Part shown: one piece after another, positions 1-11,800 of the stretch
Numbering within the stretch: the first letter of the stretch is position 1
Layout of the letters: each line of letters opens with the position of its first letter
NCBI GenBank assembly: GCA_019096065.1
Contig: JAGUCH010000002.1
Location: 9,932,501 to 9,996,500 of the forward strand
Direction of reading: 5' to 3'
DNA length: 64,000 nt
DNA from: Paracyclopina nana
Lineage: Eukaryota; Arthropoda; Copepoda; Cyclopoida; Cyclopettidae
Position numbers and translations under genes: made by a program
Notes under the pieces: generated by a model
Told to the model about the DNA's origin: nothing
The model's input: the letters and a program-made list of their open reading frames with translations, nothing else
Database searches by the model: none

Positions 1-1
1 T

Positions 2-115
2 GGAGGGGGCATTTGGTTTGGCAAAAGACGCAAAAGGTTCATCACAGGAGAAGAGGACGATGAAGCATACCAAGTCTTGGAGGCTCTCGATAAGGCATCC
101 CAAAAATACGAATGA
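2..115 (+). CDS. C-terminal exon of an unidentified protein (partial)
   Basis: The reading frame open from the window edge ends at TGA 113-115. It encodes 37 residues that begin GGGIWFGKRRKRF and continue as an acidic tail (ITGEEDDEAYQVLEAL...). The rest of the gene lies upstream of the window. Two readings fit. The Phe-Gly-Lys-Arg followed by Arg-Lys-Arg could be an amidation and dibasic cleavage site of a neuropeptide precursor. Alternatively a hydrophobic stretch before KRRKR could be the stop-transfer end of a membrane helix with a short cytoplasmic tail. I recognise no family. The stop lies 43 bp from the stop of the convergent UQCRC2 gene, so the two 3' UTRs probably overlap. Confidence 0.5.
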   Translation, partial: GGGIWFGKRRKRFITGEEDDEAYQVLEALDKASQKYE

Positions 116-157
116 CATTCGGAAAATCTCTATTCTTTATTGTGGTTCTGCGTCACC

Positions 158-1996
158 TTACAACTGATCGATATATGGGACATATGCTAAATTACCTGCT
201 GCTCCCAAGGAAAATTTCGCGTTGGACAGTTTCTTTGCTGCGGCCTTTTAAAAAAAACATTTCACTAATTTATGCACGACGTGACCTTTACTAAAACCTT
301 TTTGTGAATTACCTCAACGTCAGACAAATTGGCCTTGTTGAAAAGGTCGGCCATTTGAGCCGGGGTAACCGCCTGGTGAGCGCCAAACGCCAAATGAGAG
401 GCCATGGCTTCCAGTTTCGACAATGATGATCCAGTTTGGTCTTCCAAGTAAATGGTCATCGATTTTTTAGCAGCATTCAACTCTTCTTGAGTTACGCTGA
501 TTGACCTCAGCCCAGCTACGACCGATTCCAAAACCTATTCGATATCAAACCAATCAGAGATTTTCCATCAATTTGCCAAGAGGAGGACTAAAATCTGGCT
601 TACCTTTCCGGCAGATTGTGCATCGCTCGCAATGTAAGCCCCCAATAAGCCGGCATCTGAGTAGCTGTAGTTTATTGCCGAGACAGCGTTACTTCCTGAA
701 GCTTTTTGCAATTTCCCATGACAGTTGCCATAGGCAACGCGTGGCCCTTGGCCCAAAATATGTTGAAGAAGCCTCGTGGCGACTGCTTCCTTGACTGAGG
801 CTGCTGATGCACAATTCGCAGCAACTGCAAGGAAGGCTTGATTGCCACCAGTTTCGATGCGCACCTCGCCAGTGTGAAACTTGCTGGCTAACGAAGACAC
901 GTTCGAGCTCTTAGGGAGGCTTATTTGCTCGCCATACTTCACGAGAAGGTCGTGATCGATGTCGAGTCCCATCAAAACGGTCCTGTCAATTGTATAGTTT
1001 TTGTTATGGAACTCCTGCAACATAGCAGAGCTCATCTTGCCCACCTAAAACAAAGCTAGGGAGTTAATAGCCTTTCTCAAATGATTGTGTGGGAAATTTT
1101 ACCATGTGTTCAGGGGCGTAGAGCGAATTCCCCAAACCATCCCTGAAGGCAGCTTTATGAAGAGCCTCGCTTGCCAATTCTGCAAGAGAGACGCTGGCTA
1201 CTTCAGTTGCCATTCGTGGCAGAACTTGATCGTGAACCTCCCATGGCTTAAAAGAAGGCTCATCGACCGTCCGCAAGAAGAAGTCAATAACTGAAATTTG
1301 ATTAGTTTAACAAAATTCCTAATTGACTCAAACAATAAAGGTGTGAGGACTCGTCTAAAATGCCAAAAAAACTAAGATATGCTACAAAACAGTAAGAACT
1401 ATCGTCATAACTTTTTTGTTGACATTTTATTCTTGGGAAAGAGCATCAAAGTTTCATGCATGATGAATATGCATAAACAAACCGAGATGACTAGACTTGT
1501 GAGATGATAACTAGAAACCGTGACATTTACTTATCATGTCAAGCTTACCATTCATAGCGTGATTCCTAGGAACAACTGAGGAGTACAGGGTGTACTCTCT
1601 GCTTCCAGTGACATCCACTTGGCCTCCAGATTGCTGAATACTACGAACAGTTGACAATGAGGAGTGCTTAGAAGTGGCCAAACCAGCCGCTAGCCTCAGG
1701 GCATGGCTCACACCCCGATTGTCACCACTTTCATGCCGAGATCCAGATTTCACTAATACACCCAATGAAGACAAGGCTGCTCCAGTATCCAAGGAGGCAA
1801 CAGTGAGGCCATTAGACAACTTTGTGGTCTACCATAGTAAAAATTGAAATTAAAAGGGCCTCAAGAGCTGTAATTGGTTGATAAGCATTACTTGAACTTC
1901 GCCACCATCGGATTTTTTAGCCGCAGCTGCAGCCTGCGCAGCCAATCCTCGCTGTCCCTGGAGGAGCCCCGAGGTCCTTGCTAGCCTGGATGCCAT
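158..1996 (-). CDS. UQCRC2: Cytochrome b-c1 complex subunit 2 (core protein 2), mitochondrial
   Basis: Six exons (1996-1892, 1828-1549, 1290-1103, 1044-604, 534-313, 244-158) join in frame to 440 residues, close to the ~450 usual for this family. Residues 1-35 (MASRLARTSGLLQ...) are an Arg/Ala-rich mitochondrial presequence. The body has the M16 peptidase-like core-protein fold: LSNGLTVAS near the start, SRHESGDNRGVSHALR, SREYTLYSS, and a C-terminal half with ETGGNQAFLAVAANCAS. The last exon gives AAAKKLSNAKFSLGAAGNLA and ends in IDQL, matching the conserved C-terminus; a shorter read-through frame at 265 is not the real end. No HxxEH zinc motif is seen, as expected for a structural core subunit of respiratory complex III in the inner membrane. 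Introns are 63, 258, 58, 69 and 68 nt. The gene is divergent from MRS2. Confidence 0.93.
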
Positions 1997-2440
1997 TTCA
2001 GATGGGTCAAGTCAAAATGGAAGCTTTTTCAGGAGCACTGTTGAGCAGCTGAGAAAGTTTTACAAGCAAATTGATTTCTCATCTTTAAGGCCACAATTGA
2101 ATTTTGAAATGACAAAATAATTTTTATTTTTATTGTACAGTATAAAACGTAAGAGAATATGTGAGTTTAATATTTATTTAAGCATATTATATAGAGTTTT
2201 ATCTCGATATTCGTAGTTATGCTGAATAAAATTAATGTAAAGGTGCGCTCGAGGTTTTTCGATCCCCCGTTTCTCTGTTGTCATGTGTTTTCCTAAGCGA
2301 AAAAAGGCCCGAGTGAGTTGCGCGAGTGGCTGAGAAAGAAAAAGGAACATGAGCCGGCCAGGAGAGTCATTGATCGTGCCTTTTGCTAATTAATAAGGAG
2401 CGAAAGAAGTGAGAGGACGATGAATGAGCGTTGTTAAAAG
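1997..2440. promoter_or_regulatory. Shared 5' region of UQCRC2 (-) and MRS2 (+)
   Basis: These 444 bp separate two divergent start codons, both for nuclear-encoded mitochondrial proteins, so a bidirectional promoter is likely. The half next to UQCRC2 is AT-rich (2095-2235). The half next to MRS2 is more GC-rich (2240-2440). I see no convincing TATA box facing either gene. Confidence 0.45.
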
Positions 2441-4067
2441 ATGCCGCAACCTTCCTCTCTTCTTTTTCTGCGCTGCTTCTCAAAGGCCCTACCGCAGAGA
2501 GCCTTGGGCGCCTTCGCGCACTTGGAGAATCCTAGTAGCTCTGCTGCCTTCAGTCTTTATGGAGCAACGCGTACGTTCGCAGTAACAAGTGTCACGATGC
2601 AGCCTTATGTTTACGGCAGGTTCGTTTTCTACCTCACTTGCGCCGCAAGCATGTTTAACCAAAGTTGCTTTCTTAATAGGATCGGCACTCTGGCGGGCGT
2701 TTCTGTACCCCTGGTACAGGTGCGATGCGACGGCACTGTCTCCAGGCACTCTCTTCAGCTGGAAGAGATCATGAAGAGCCTGACTTGGTTCGACGCTGAA
2801 AATAACCGCCACAAGACTCTGCCCCTTCGTGATCTCCGCTTGTTTTTGCCAAGCCAAAGTAGACCCAAGAAGGGAGCGGAGTCCCCATGCACAATGGTGG
2901 ACAATACCATTCATTTGGCAAGGAAATCGGCCTCCCCGCCATTATGCCTAGGCCAAAGGCCAAGTGCTACATGTTGGACTTGGGAGCGCTGAAGTTGCTT
3001 TGCATGCCAAAGAAAGTCGAGGTCCTCTACTCGGATTCGTCTAATCGGCGTGAATCCGTCAATCAATTCGTGGATGAGCTTTGCGCCTCCATAGCCTCCA
3101 ATAGAAAGGAGTCGATCGAGTGTGAATCTAGCCTCTCGTTTGAGCTTCAAGTGCTGGAGGCCGCTCTCACCACGATTGTGAACAAATTCTACAAACAGCT
3201 GGCTCTTGTGGAGCCCATCCTAGATGGATTGGTGTCTGACACCATATCGTTTCCCACCGAAATTAAGGTAGGCCGATTGGCAGCTCTGAAAAGAGCCTCT
3301 TCGCCTACAACCAAGGTGTCCAGTCAATAACGAACGCAATCAAAGAGCTTCTCGCGAACAATAGAGACATGGCAGACATGTACCTCAAACCTGTACCTAG
3401 AGAAGAAGATCAGCACGAGGAAGTCGAGTTCTTGCTCGAGGCTTACGTCGCAGACCTGGTGGACATTGAAATGGAGGCTGTCGGGATGATAGCACAAATT
3501 GAGGATACCATGGAGCTAATTAGCCTGCATCTCAACAGCCAAAGGAACAGAATCATCAAGTTGAGCTTGGTTATGGAAATGCTGGCAGTGACAGCAACCT
3601 CTGGAGCCGTCATTGGAAGTATTTTCGGCATGAACTTGACCAGTGGATTTGAACAGTCCCCTACAGCATTTTACTGGGTCACCGCAGGATGTACTGTGCT
3701 CATGGCCAGCATTCTCACGGGCTTCCTACTAAGGTTCAGGCACTTGGTCGTGGCAAGGCCCGCGGGCGTGGAGCATCAACACTCGGCAATGAAACACTTC
3801 TTTACATACATCGATGATATTGAGGCCAAGGTGCGTCTGGCTGAATCCATCTCCAGGCCTGAGTTTGAAACTATCGTTTCATCTGTCATTGGCGGCGGTG
3901 TGGATCCCAAAGAAATCGACCTTTTCTTCAAGGTCCTTGATGGCAATAGGAATAACCGAATTGAGGCCAGCGAGCTGCCCCCACTCCCTATATCAAGGTC
4001 CAAGATGAACCTAACCAGTACCCAAGTTGCACCAGCTGCCCTTCCTGAACCCAAAACAATGGCATAA
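2441..4067 (+). CDS. MRS2: MRS2-type mitochondrial magnesium channel with a C-terminal EF-hand; frame breaks
   Basis: The start at 2441 gives an Arg/Leu/Ser-rich mitochondrial presequence. A 60-nt intron (2620-2679) is supported by consensus sites. Family marks follow: PLRDLRLF, then LPAIMPRPKAKCYMLDLG, ITNAIKELLANNRDMADMYL, and two membrane helices with the signature Gly-Met-Asn at 3627-3635 (FGMNLTSGFE). The product should be a pentameric inner-membrane Mg2+ channel with both ends in the matrix. The frame changes twice: between about 2850 and 2905, and near 3288-3294 at an AAAAG run. No intron of usual size repairs either place while keeping conserved residues; 26-nt GT-AG introns are formally possible at both. 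Missing bases in the assembly or a decayed gene are alternatives. Unusually, the C-terminus carries a 12-residue EF-hand loop at 3939-3974 (DGNRNNRIEASE). An AATAAA lies at 4195. Confidence 0.8.
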
Positions 4068-4194
4068 ATATTTTGCTATTCTATGTAATATCATCATAGT
4101 ATTTCTAGTCAATAATGAATGCCTAGCTTATTTCCAGTGACCAAAAACTTCTTATTGTTCTACATGTGAACTAGTGATTCTTGACGTATTTAAC

Positions 4195-4200
4195 AATAAA
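4195..4200 (+). terminator. Polyadenylation signal for MRS2
   Basis: AATAAA lies 128 bp past the MRS2 stop codon on the same strand, in an AT-rich tail. Confidence 0.6.
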
Positions 4201-4334
4201 GTAGAAAGCCAGTTGACAAGTTCCCTGTTGATGTATTTTGTGAAAAATTCCATCGTTGCTGTAGTTGTAACAGCTGGTCAGTTATTTCTCAAGGGAGTTG
4301 TTCGCTTGCTGCTAAAACGAACTGTCCTCAGAAT

Positions 4335-4544
4335 TTAATCGTCGAGAGTGATCTCTTTTTCCTTGCAAGCTGTCACCAAGGTCTCGTATGTCTTTTTATA
4401 TGCCTTGCTGCTGCTGCAGATGGCCGGGCAAGATTTCGCAGCAATCAAATGTAATCTTCTTTAATGCCCTAAGTTGCTCTTTGTTTTGGCAACTTACTGC
4501 TTCTTGGCCGCTCGAGGGAAATTTTCAAGTTTTCTGCTAGACAT
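4335..4544 (-). CDS. Possible small Cys-containing protein (two exons)
   Basis: On the minus strand, ATG at 4544 opens MSSRKLENFPRAAKKQ, a GTAAGT donor follows at 4497, and an acceptor at 4456 leads to a frame containing KSCPAICSSSKAYKKTYETL, then ACKEKE, stopping at 4335. The join (4544-4498, 4455-4335) gives 55 residues with three cysteines. Amino-acid composition looks like real protein, and size and Cys spacing loosely recall small mitochondrial assembly factors, but I cannot name a family. The 42-nt intron is shorter than the 56-70 nt usual here, which counts against the model. Confidence 0.3.
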
Positions 4545-6728
4545 GGATGAAGGAATTCCAAGGAGTAAACGATATGAGGCGTAAAAGCTCGCATGCCGAT
4601 CATTCCCTGTCCCAAGACAGGTTGCTGAGGAAGAGTCATAACTTTATCCTTTCACGAGCTCCGAGCAAAATTTCCGAAAAGCTCGATGGTCTGGTAACTT
4701 CGCTCGATGGATCGCATAAAAATATATTCAGAATTCCGAAACGTTGTGGGGAGTACACGTGGTTCGTTCAACGGGAAGCTGTCACTAGCATGCTGTGCAT
4801 ATAATGACGGAGCTGTTAATCCGTTAGACCCCTAAAAACTCCATGAGCTCAATGAAGAGCTGTATTTATTGCGAAGATTATATGAAATGCACCGAAAAGA
4901 TTTCACTAGCAGGATTATTTTTTGCACAATGTTTATCTAGCTTCTTTGAATTTATCTATGCTTCGCACTTTTGCATAGTTCACCTCAACAGGTGATTTTG
5001 GTAGAACAATAATACAAATGTTTCGAAATCACATCGTCAAGCTTGCAAAGGTGGCTAAATTCGAGATTATAATTGCACTTATACAAAGCTTATGGCTCTT
5101 ATCGAAATTTTGTCAGGCAAATATTGGCCTGATTTCGTCCATCTGTTTTAATGGGCCACATATGTACTACAATATGCACCGCACACAAACATATAATGCC
5201 TATGATGCTTTTATCGGAAAAGATGTCCACGTGAAAATCCAATTAAGGCCCACCACTGGATATCACGACTACTTTAGTGTACGAGTCGCATGCAATCAAT
5301 CGATCATCTCTGCAGTTTTACGGGGTACGTGCATGGGTGTGTGGCTTTTTTGTTCTAGCTCTACTTAGCACTCGGAGAAAAACCTTCATCTTATCAGATA
5401 TTTTACTAAAAAGTTGTCTGACCACCCAATTTCATGCTCTGAAGTCTCAAAAAGTCAATGAGGCGTGGAGTCCATGAATGCAGAAATAGTGGCCTCGAAC
5501 AAATTGCTGCATTAATGAGCGCTAAGCTTGGATTTTTCGCATAATGAATACAATTGCAAAATCGACTGTGATACTACTTAGAATATTAAGATTATCGCTG
5601 CATGAGATTCATGTAGATGTGTTTAACTTTAACGCTAGCTTATCGTCGCGTTCATTAGGGGGCTGATAACTTCGACAGCCTCATCAAGTTCAGACCACGA
5701 CGACGAGGAAATAATCATGGCCAGCATTGTTGAATGAAAAGTCGAGAACGCGAGCTTTGCTAACATTCCGACTTAACTTTATATAGCGCGCAGAGCAACA
5801 AATAATCGCTGCAGTACATTTTTCCGACTTTTGACCAGCAGCCAAAGGCACGCTCGTAAATTCCTGCTTTCCAATTAATTACGGTACAAGTTATGTCCAT
5901 TCGCATACGAAATGTCTCAATTCTCTGCGAGCATTTTCTTTCTAATCCACGAAATTGCGTCGTAGCTTTGATTTTAAAAAGGCAAAAACCTGCAACATAT
6001 GCATTGAATTTAACACATGCATGCCCGTCAGGTAAAAAGATACGACTATCTGTTAATGCTGAATAATAGTCATGCTAGTAAAAGGAACTTTTACTGCACC
6101 CCTTGCTGCGAACGGTCTGATTATTTTTATTACGAACGAGGCCGAGTCGTTAACTTTTTGCTCGTTTTCGAGCAGCTATAGCTCCTACAAGATGCAATTA
6201 TCGCAAGGTATTTTACAAGTACAGACCGACACTTTTTCGTGTCTGAAGATTATAAATGATTTCAGAAGAAGTGGGGCCGAGAGCTTTGACAGACGATCCC
6301 AATTCTCTGACGTGTTTAGCAGATAAGAACGAGGCTTAGGCCGTGAATCGCGTTAATTTTGAACAGCCAATCAGCAAAAAATGACGAGTGAAAAATCCCC
6401 GTAATATTTCAAATTGACTTTAATCGGACAAAATTACCGCTGCTGGGAGGAAATTGCAAACTCAATGGTATATTTGATCTCCGGTATGCGTTTGCTATTT
6501 ACGGCTTTGTTACACTAGTAGTAGTAGTAGTGCAACGTAGCTCGGGCCCAAGAATGCTGAATGTCCTGTCCCCCTCGGGCGAGATGACAAAATGTGAAAG
6601 CCGCGAGTCCCCGAAGACTGAGTTGTTTCAGATTGTCACTGAATCGCGAGAGAGGCAGACGGACGCAAAGAATACACTAGCTTCCTTGTTCTTTTTTTCC
6701 GCTTCCGTCCTTGGGCCCAATTCGTATC
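4545..6728. other. Intergenic, no supported gene
   Basis: AT-rich sequence with only short frames (up to 116 codons at 5018-5368) that have no recognisable motifs and no matching splice partners. A short AGT trinucleotide run lies at about 6519-6531. I see no RNA gene or mobile-element ends. Confidence 0.5.
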
Positions 6729-7540
6729 ATGGGGGAGGACCACTACGAAAACGGTCAACGCCACGACTCCGACAGCGGCAGCAGCAACGGAGACAAAAAG
6801 GAGCTCATCATCGCACCCATCCAAGTGATCATCCCGAACACTGGGTTCACAGAGGACGAGTCCGACGACGGCGAGGCCGAACAACGCGAGCAACGCGTGA
6901 AAAAGAAGAAGAAGATCAAGAAGGCCAAGAAGAATGTGGACAAGACCTTGATTTTGACCAAGACGTTTGCGCAAGCCGTCAGACTCATCCACGATGCCAA
7001 GGTAATCAGCTAAAAGCATTGATTACTTTATGGCCTTTCGAGAGCGCCGATATAAATTTACTGCCCGCGCTATGGATAAATTAACGCTGTATAGCAGAGC
7101 TAGCTGCCTCTAAAACTACCTAATTGTTGTAAATCTACTGATTTTTACGCAATTTTCAACAATGCATTGATGTGCATGAATAATCAGCCGAGTTAAGTGG
7201 CTGCTCCCATTATTATTTATGCCATATAATCATTGACGGCAAACAGACTTTTTAATTAGCCGTAATGACTCGCAAGAGCTAAAAGTGTTTGAGGAAGAAT
7301 GGTAAGTAAAATGCACAGACAGAATTCTTAGTCGATGCAACTGCTAATTGGAGGATCACTTTAACTGGACCCTTTTGTACTACGAACTGAATTACTACTT
7401 CTTTTTCATTTAGTACATTTTTTTGCCTGCAGGAGCGAGAAAAGCAGAAGCTGCGCCAAGAGGAGATCCGAAAGTTGGCTTTGGAACAAAAGGCAAAGAG
7501 AGAGGCTTGCGGACGTGGCTCAGTAATTATCCACATTTAA
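6729..7540 (+). CDS. Small Lys/Glu-rich coiled-coil protein of unknown function
   Basis: Two exons (6729-7001 and 7433-7540) join in phase 0 across a 431-nt intron to give 126 residues. The N-terminal half is hydrophilic and acidic (GEDHYENGQRHDSDSGSSN), contains a hydrophobic patch (ELIIAPIQVIIPNTGF), then EDESDDGE and a strongly basic KKKKKIKKAKK. After ILTKTFAQAVRLIHDAK the second exon continues as a predicted helix, EREKQKLRQEEIRKLALEQK. Codon use is GC-rich compared with the flanks, which supports coding. The 3' end is less certain: a possible donor (CAGTAATT, 7521) just before the stop could lead to another exon. I recognise no family; a nuclear or cytoskeletal scaffold role would be guesswork. 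Confidence 0.6.
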
Positions 7541-8871
7541 CTATCAGTTTTATGATGCCCACTCTATTTTTTGCTATTATTGGCTGCTTTAATTAAAATC
7601 AAACAATTACTAGCACGATCACTTTTATCACCAATAAAGTATGACTCCAGAAGAAGACTTCGCAGAGCATCCATGCAAAATTAGTATGCGATGGGATGGA
7701 GATGAGAGATTCTGCATATATTCTTATTAGTATGCAATTTGAATGTGACTTTTAAGGGTATGCATGAGTTGCTACCTCAGCACAGCAAGCAGGAAAATCT
7801 CCATTCTACCAACATCTTATATAGTGAGCTCACCAATAATAGTATATTCAATTTCTGCGCAACAATAATCTGGTTCCTAAGAAGAGTGAAGATAGAACTT
7901 TTCCTCATCACTAACTTCGTAAATTGGAGTCACAATCTATCTCCTCCAACACTTGTCAGTTTTATTTGCATTATACTTTACGAAGTGCATCTTGATGAAC
8001 GGTAGCCAAGAGGAGAGAGAGAAAAATCATAAATTCTTTTATCGTTGACTGCATGAAAAGATTTATCTCAACTGACTGGCGAGAGTTCGTTTTTCATCTT
8101 TCTTATTTGGCACTCATGATGCACCATCTCTCCACGAGGGGTCGAGCACTGGCCATAAGTTCTGGCATAAAAGAGACATTAATGGGAAAATAAGCTACGA
8201 TACTGAGGCCCCACTTTTTAAAAAGGCTGTTGTAGCACTGTTTCAAGTGTGCTTGTTAAGGTATGACGAGCCCTGCTTGAAAGCTCGTAATAGCGCTGAC
8301 CCTAATTGAACAAAGTGAAAATAAACACAGTTCATTAATTGCGTACATGGCAACCATATATGAATATTTGAAGTATGGCCTGTTTGAGAAGCATGCGAGT
8401 GGACGTAGGCAAGGAAATAACCACCAATTTAAGATCAACTTGACTTTTTTGTTTCTTCGCCAGTTTTGTCGAGCAGTACATAAACTGCTTCAATATCAGA
8501 CTACGACATATTTCAGATAAGAATAATTAACGTGAGTATTGAGGAATAAGGCTTATTGGGTCTCAAAAGCAAACGCAAAATTAAGTAGCTATTTACAGCG
8601 AAAAATCCCAAAAGATTGCCTGCTGCCTTAGGCCAGATTTTTTTCTACAAAACTTGATCAAGATTAGATGAGCACTTCACTTTGTTGACTTTTTGAGTAG
8701 AAAATGGAGTAGCTGTAGCCTATATTTAAGCAGTGCATTTTTGCTGCAGTCTTCTTACTGACAGCGTCTTGCGCGGATGCCCATGCATTTTTGGCAGCAT
8801 CAACCCGTCGCTGGCTGTTGCCCACTAACAATACTGGTATGCCGTGGAAAGTTCTCAGTTTACTTTGAAAC
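7541..8871. other. Intergenic, no supported gene
   Basis: AT-rich sequence without convincing reading frames, repeats or RNA genes. Confidence 0.45.
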
Positions 8872-11800
8872 ATGGGACTGGCCGCAGCGACTTTGCTTGG
8901 CCTTGCTGTTGCATTAACTGCCATTGCACAACAACAGGGATACTCAACAATTTCTCCCAATGCCACCACCGGGTCCCTTTTTGACCTTCTCAACAACCAA
9001 TCTATTGCCGATCAAATGGCAGAATATTTTTTCCCCATGATTCCTGTAGAGCCGCCGGTTGTTGTGCGACCTTTAAGAGTTCAATCTAATTTGCCAGATG
9101 GGAAAAGCTTACTAGCCCAGAAACAGCCAGAAGTCTTTGCTCGATTGGAAGCAATGAGGCTTGATTTTCCATCCTTGCTGAAAGCAGACACTTCCATAAA
9201 TCCTCTCTACTACTTACAGGAGGAAGCAGACCAAATGAGAGCAAAGGTGATGCATTTTAAAGTACCCCCTATATCTAAAGTTATGATGTTGACATATTAA
9301 AACCGAAATCATAAACAGTGGCTTTTATGTGAGTTAACATGGCATCACTTGATCTTTTGGAATTGATTTCTGAAATAATTTGGCTCTCATAGCTCGTCTT
9401 AATCTGATTGTGGGATTAATAGAGCACTTACGACTTTATTGCTACCATTTATTGCTGGCAAGAGCAAAATGTGAGAAATGGCAGTGAAAATTAAATCCTT
9501 TGCGACTACAAAAAATGAAGCAGTTTTTTACCTTTTTGTTTTTCAAAATAGCAATGAAATAATATGCATTCCTCGATCAAGTTGAATTAGCAATTTTCGC
9601 TATTTACAATATTGCAAAAAAAGGAAAGAAAGTTTTGCAAATGCTTTAGCTAGTCTTAAATATCTTGGGATTCAACTCATCAAGCAAACACTTTATTTCT
9701 CCCTAGGCAAATTTGCCCGAATTGTCAGTGAACAAAGAAGCTATGAAGTTTCTCTTGCATAATGTATTAAGCTCCCCAAGAGACTCACTTGTCAATGAAC
9801 AGTACAAAAACAACGTGGGAAGTTTCTTATTTGGATATTTCGGCACTTACGGCTTTGTCACTAACATGCAACGATTATCGATGGATTCATTAAGGACTAC
9901 TTTCAAGGAACCAGTAAGTAACAGGATAGTAGTGAGAAAAGATGCAGCCAAATAGTATGCGACTTTGCGTAAACGAAACGAAAAAAAATGCATTAAAGTA
10001 TAGTCATCCGCTGTAAGTCAAACCAAGGCTTTAATTTAAAAAACTACGACTAACAAGACTTCACTCACTGGCTACATTCTTCTATTCGAAGTTTTCACTA
10101 TTAAAACGCTTCTTCATACTAGTGTTCTAGATATAACTCCGCCCACTTCGCTCCACTACGTTATAGGGTAACATACACAGCAGGCCGGCAGCTACCTAAA
10201 AGGAACAGCTACGCTGTTTTTTTTGAGGTTTTTTGCTTTTTAAAAAGGAATGAAACAATGTATGTCTTGAGGGAGGATGGAGTATAATCGTGATTAAAAA
10301 TCATTGTGATTGAGCCTCAAATATCATGAAAAAGGCATTACAGAGTTGAAAAAATAGGCAAATCAAATTTGTTTTGAATTTTAAATTTCCCGCTTACAAA
10401 GGAAGCAACTTTCCGCTTGAAAAGTGTAAACAAATGCTCAATTACTATCAAAAAAGGCCAATTTTTGCGCAATTCTGTTGTGAAACTGAACACATCTTAC
10501 TACACTGGGTCTTGCAAAGAACCGCATGCGTTTTACTTGCGATAAACAAACAAAATAGAAAATTGTCAAAATGCTTAATGCACTGTGCAGCGTTTTTGTG
10601 TCGTTCTGGAAGAACCAAGGAACTCAAAACAGTGGCAGTGCTGGAAATTCCAAGATCTACTCAAATATGATGATGAATTCGTGGCTATGCTTGAAATCGA
10701 CTAGTTTGTGGCTATGCTTGAAATCGACTAGTTTGTGGCAATGCTGGAAGTTCCAAGATCATATTTGATGACAAATTCGTGGCAATGCTGGAAATTCCAA
10801 GATCATATTTGATGACAAATTCGTGGCAATGCTGGAAATTCCAAGATCATATTTGATGACAAATTCGTGGCAACGCTGGAAATTCCAAGATCAATTTTAG
10901 TTCTATTCTCGTTTCTATCAGTAGTACATAGCTGGGCTTTTTAGAACATTTTTTTACTACTTTTGAGATGTATCTGGCAACACTGAAATAAATGTGAGAA
11001 ATGCAAATTTGGAATTTGATTTACTTAGCAAAAGGTTAAAAGTTAAGGTGATGAAAAACATATATGAAAGCTTAAGTCTCAGAGAGCATATTATGAGCTG
11101 ATATGATAATTTTGATGAATATAAAAGGAGAATTTAAAGAATTTAGAATTTAGGTGGCTGATGTTAGGCAACATCAAGCCGGCCACAATCTGCCAGGCTG
11201 ACAGCTCTTCCGAATCGGTTCCAAATAAAGAATCACCAAAACCTCTCATTTTCGGTGTATGTTACCCTATAACGTAGTGGAGCGAAGTGGGCGGAGTTAT
11301 ATCTAGAACACTACTTCATACGAAACAAGTTGGTTTGCTTTATTGTTGTTGAATTATTTATTGTTGAGCTGTAGACTCGTTCTTAAGGTTATTTGCTTAT
11401 GAAAACGCCACTTTCTCTTAAATAACGCCAAAAATTATCCATGCTGTTGATGTTTTTGATAAATTAACATTTAGGCGTTCGTATTTGGGCAAGGAACGAA
11501 TGTGATTGGAATTTTGCCCGGAACCAACTGGAAAAAAATCACCGACAGGCCGATAGTAGTTGGTGCCCATTGGGACACACTCCCCTGGACACCAGGCTAT
11601 GATGACAATGGCTCTGGAGTGATGGCAATGCTTGAAATAGCAACAGCTCTGATGCATGCCAAGTGTCATAAAAATGAGCATACCATAATTTTCGTAGCAT
11701 TTGATGCGGAGGAAACTGGATGCTTGGGAAGCTTGGAATTCATCAGGTCGTTTTTGCTCCCAGATTTTACTGATCAACACATCCAAATTCAAGGAGCGTT

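Noticed and set aside
265-312. Read-through end of the UQCRC2 exon at 265
   Set aside because: Splicing at 312/245 instead yields the conserved UQCRC2 C-terminus, so the read-through frame is intronic.
5018-5368. 116-codon plus-strand frame
   Set aside because: Hydrophobic and AT-driven composition, no signal-peptide logic, no splice partners.
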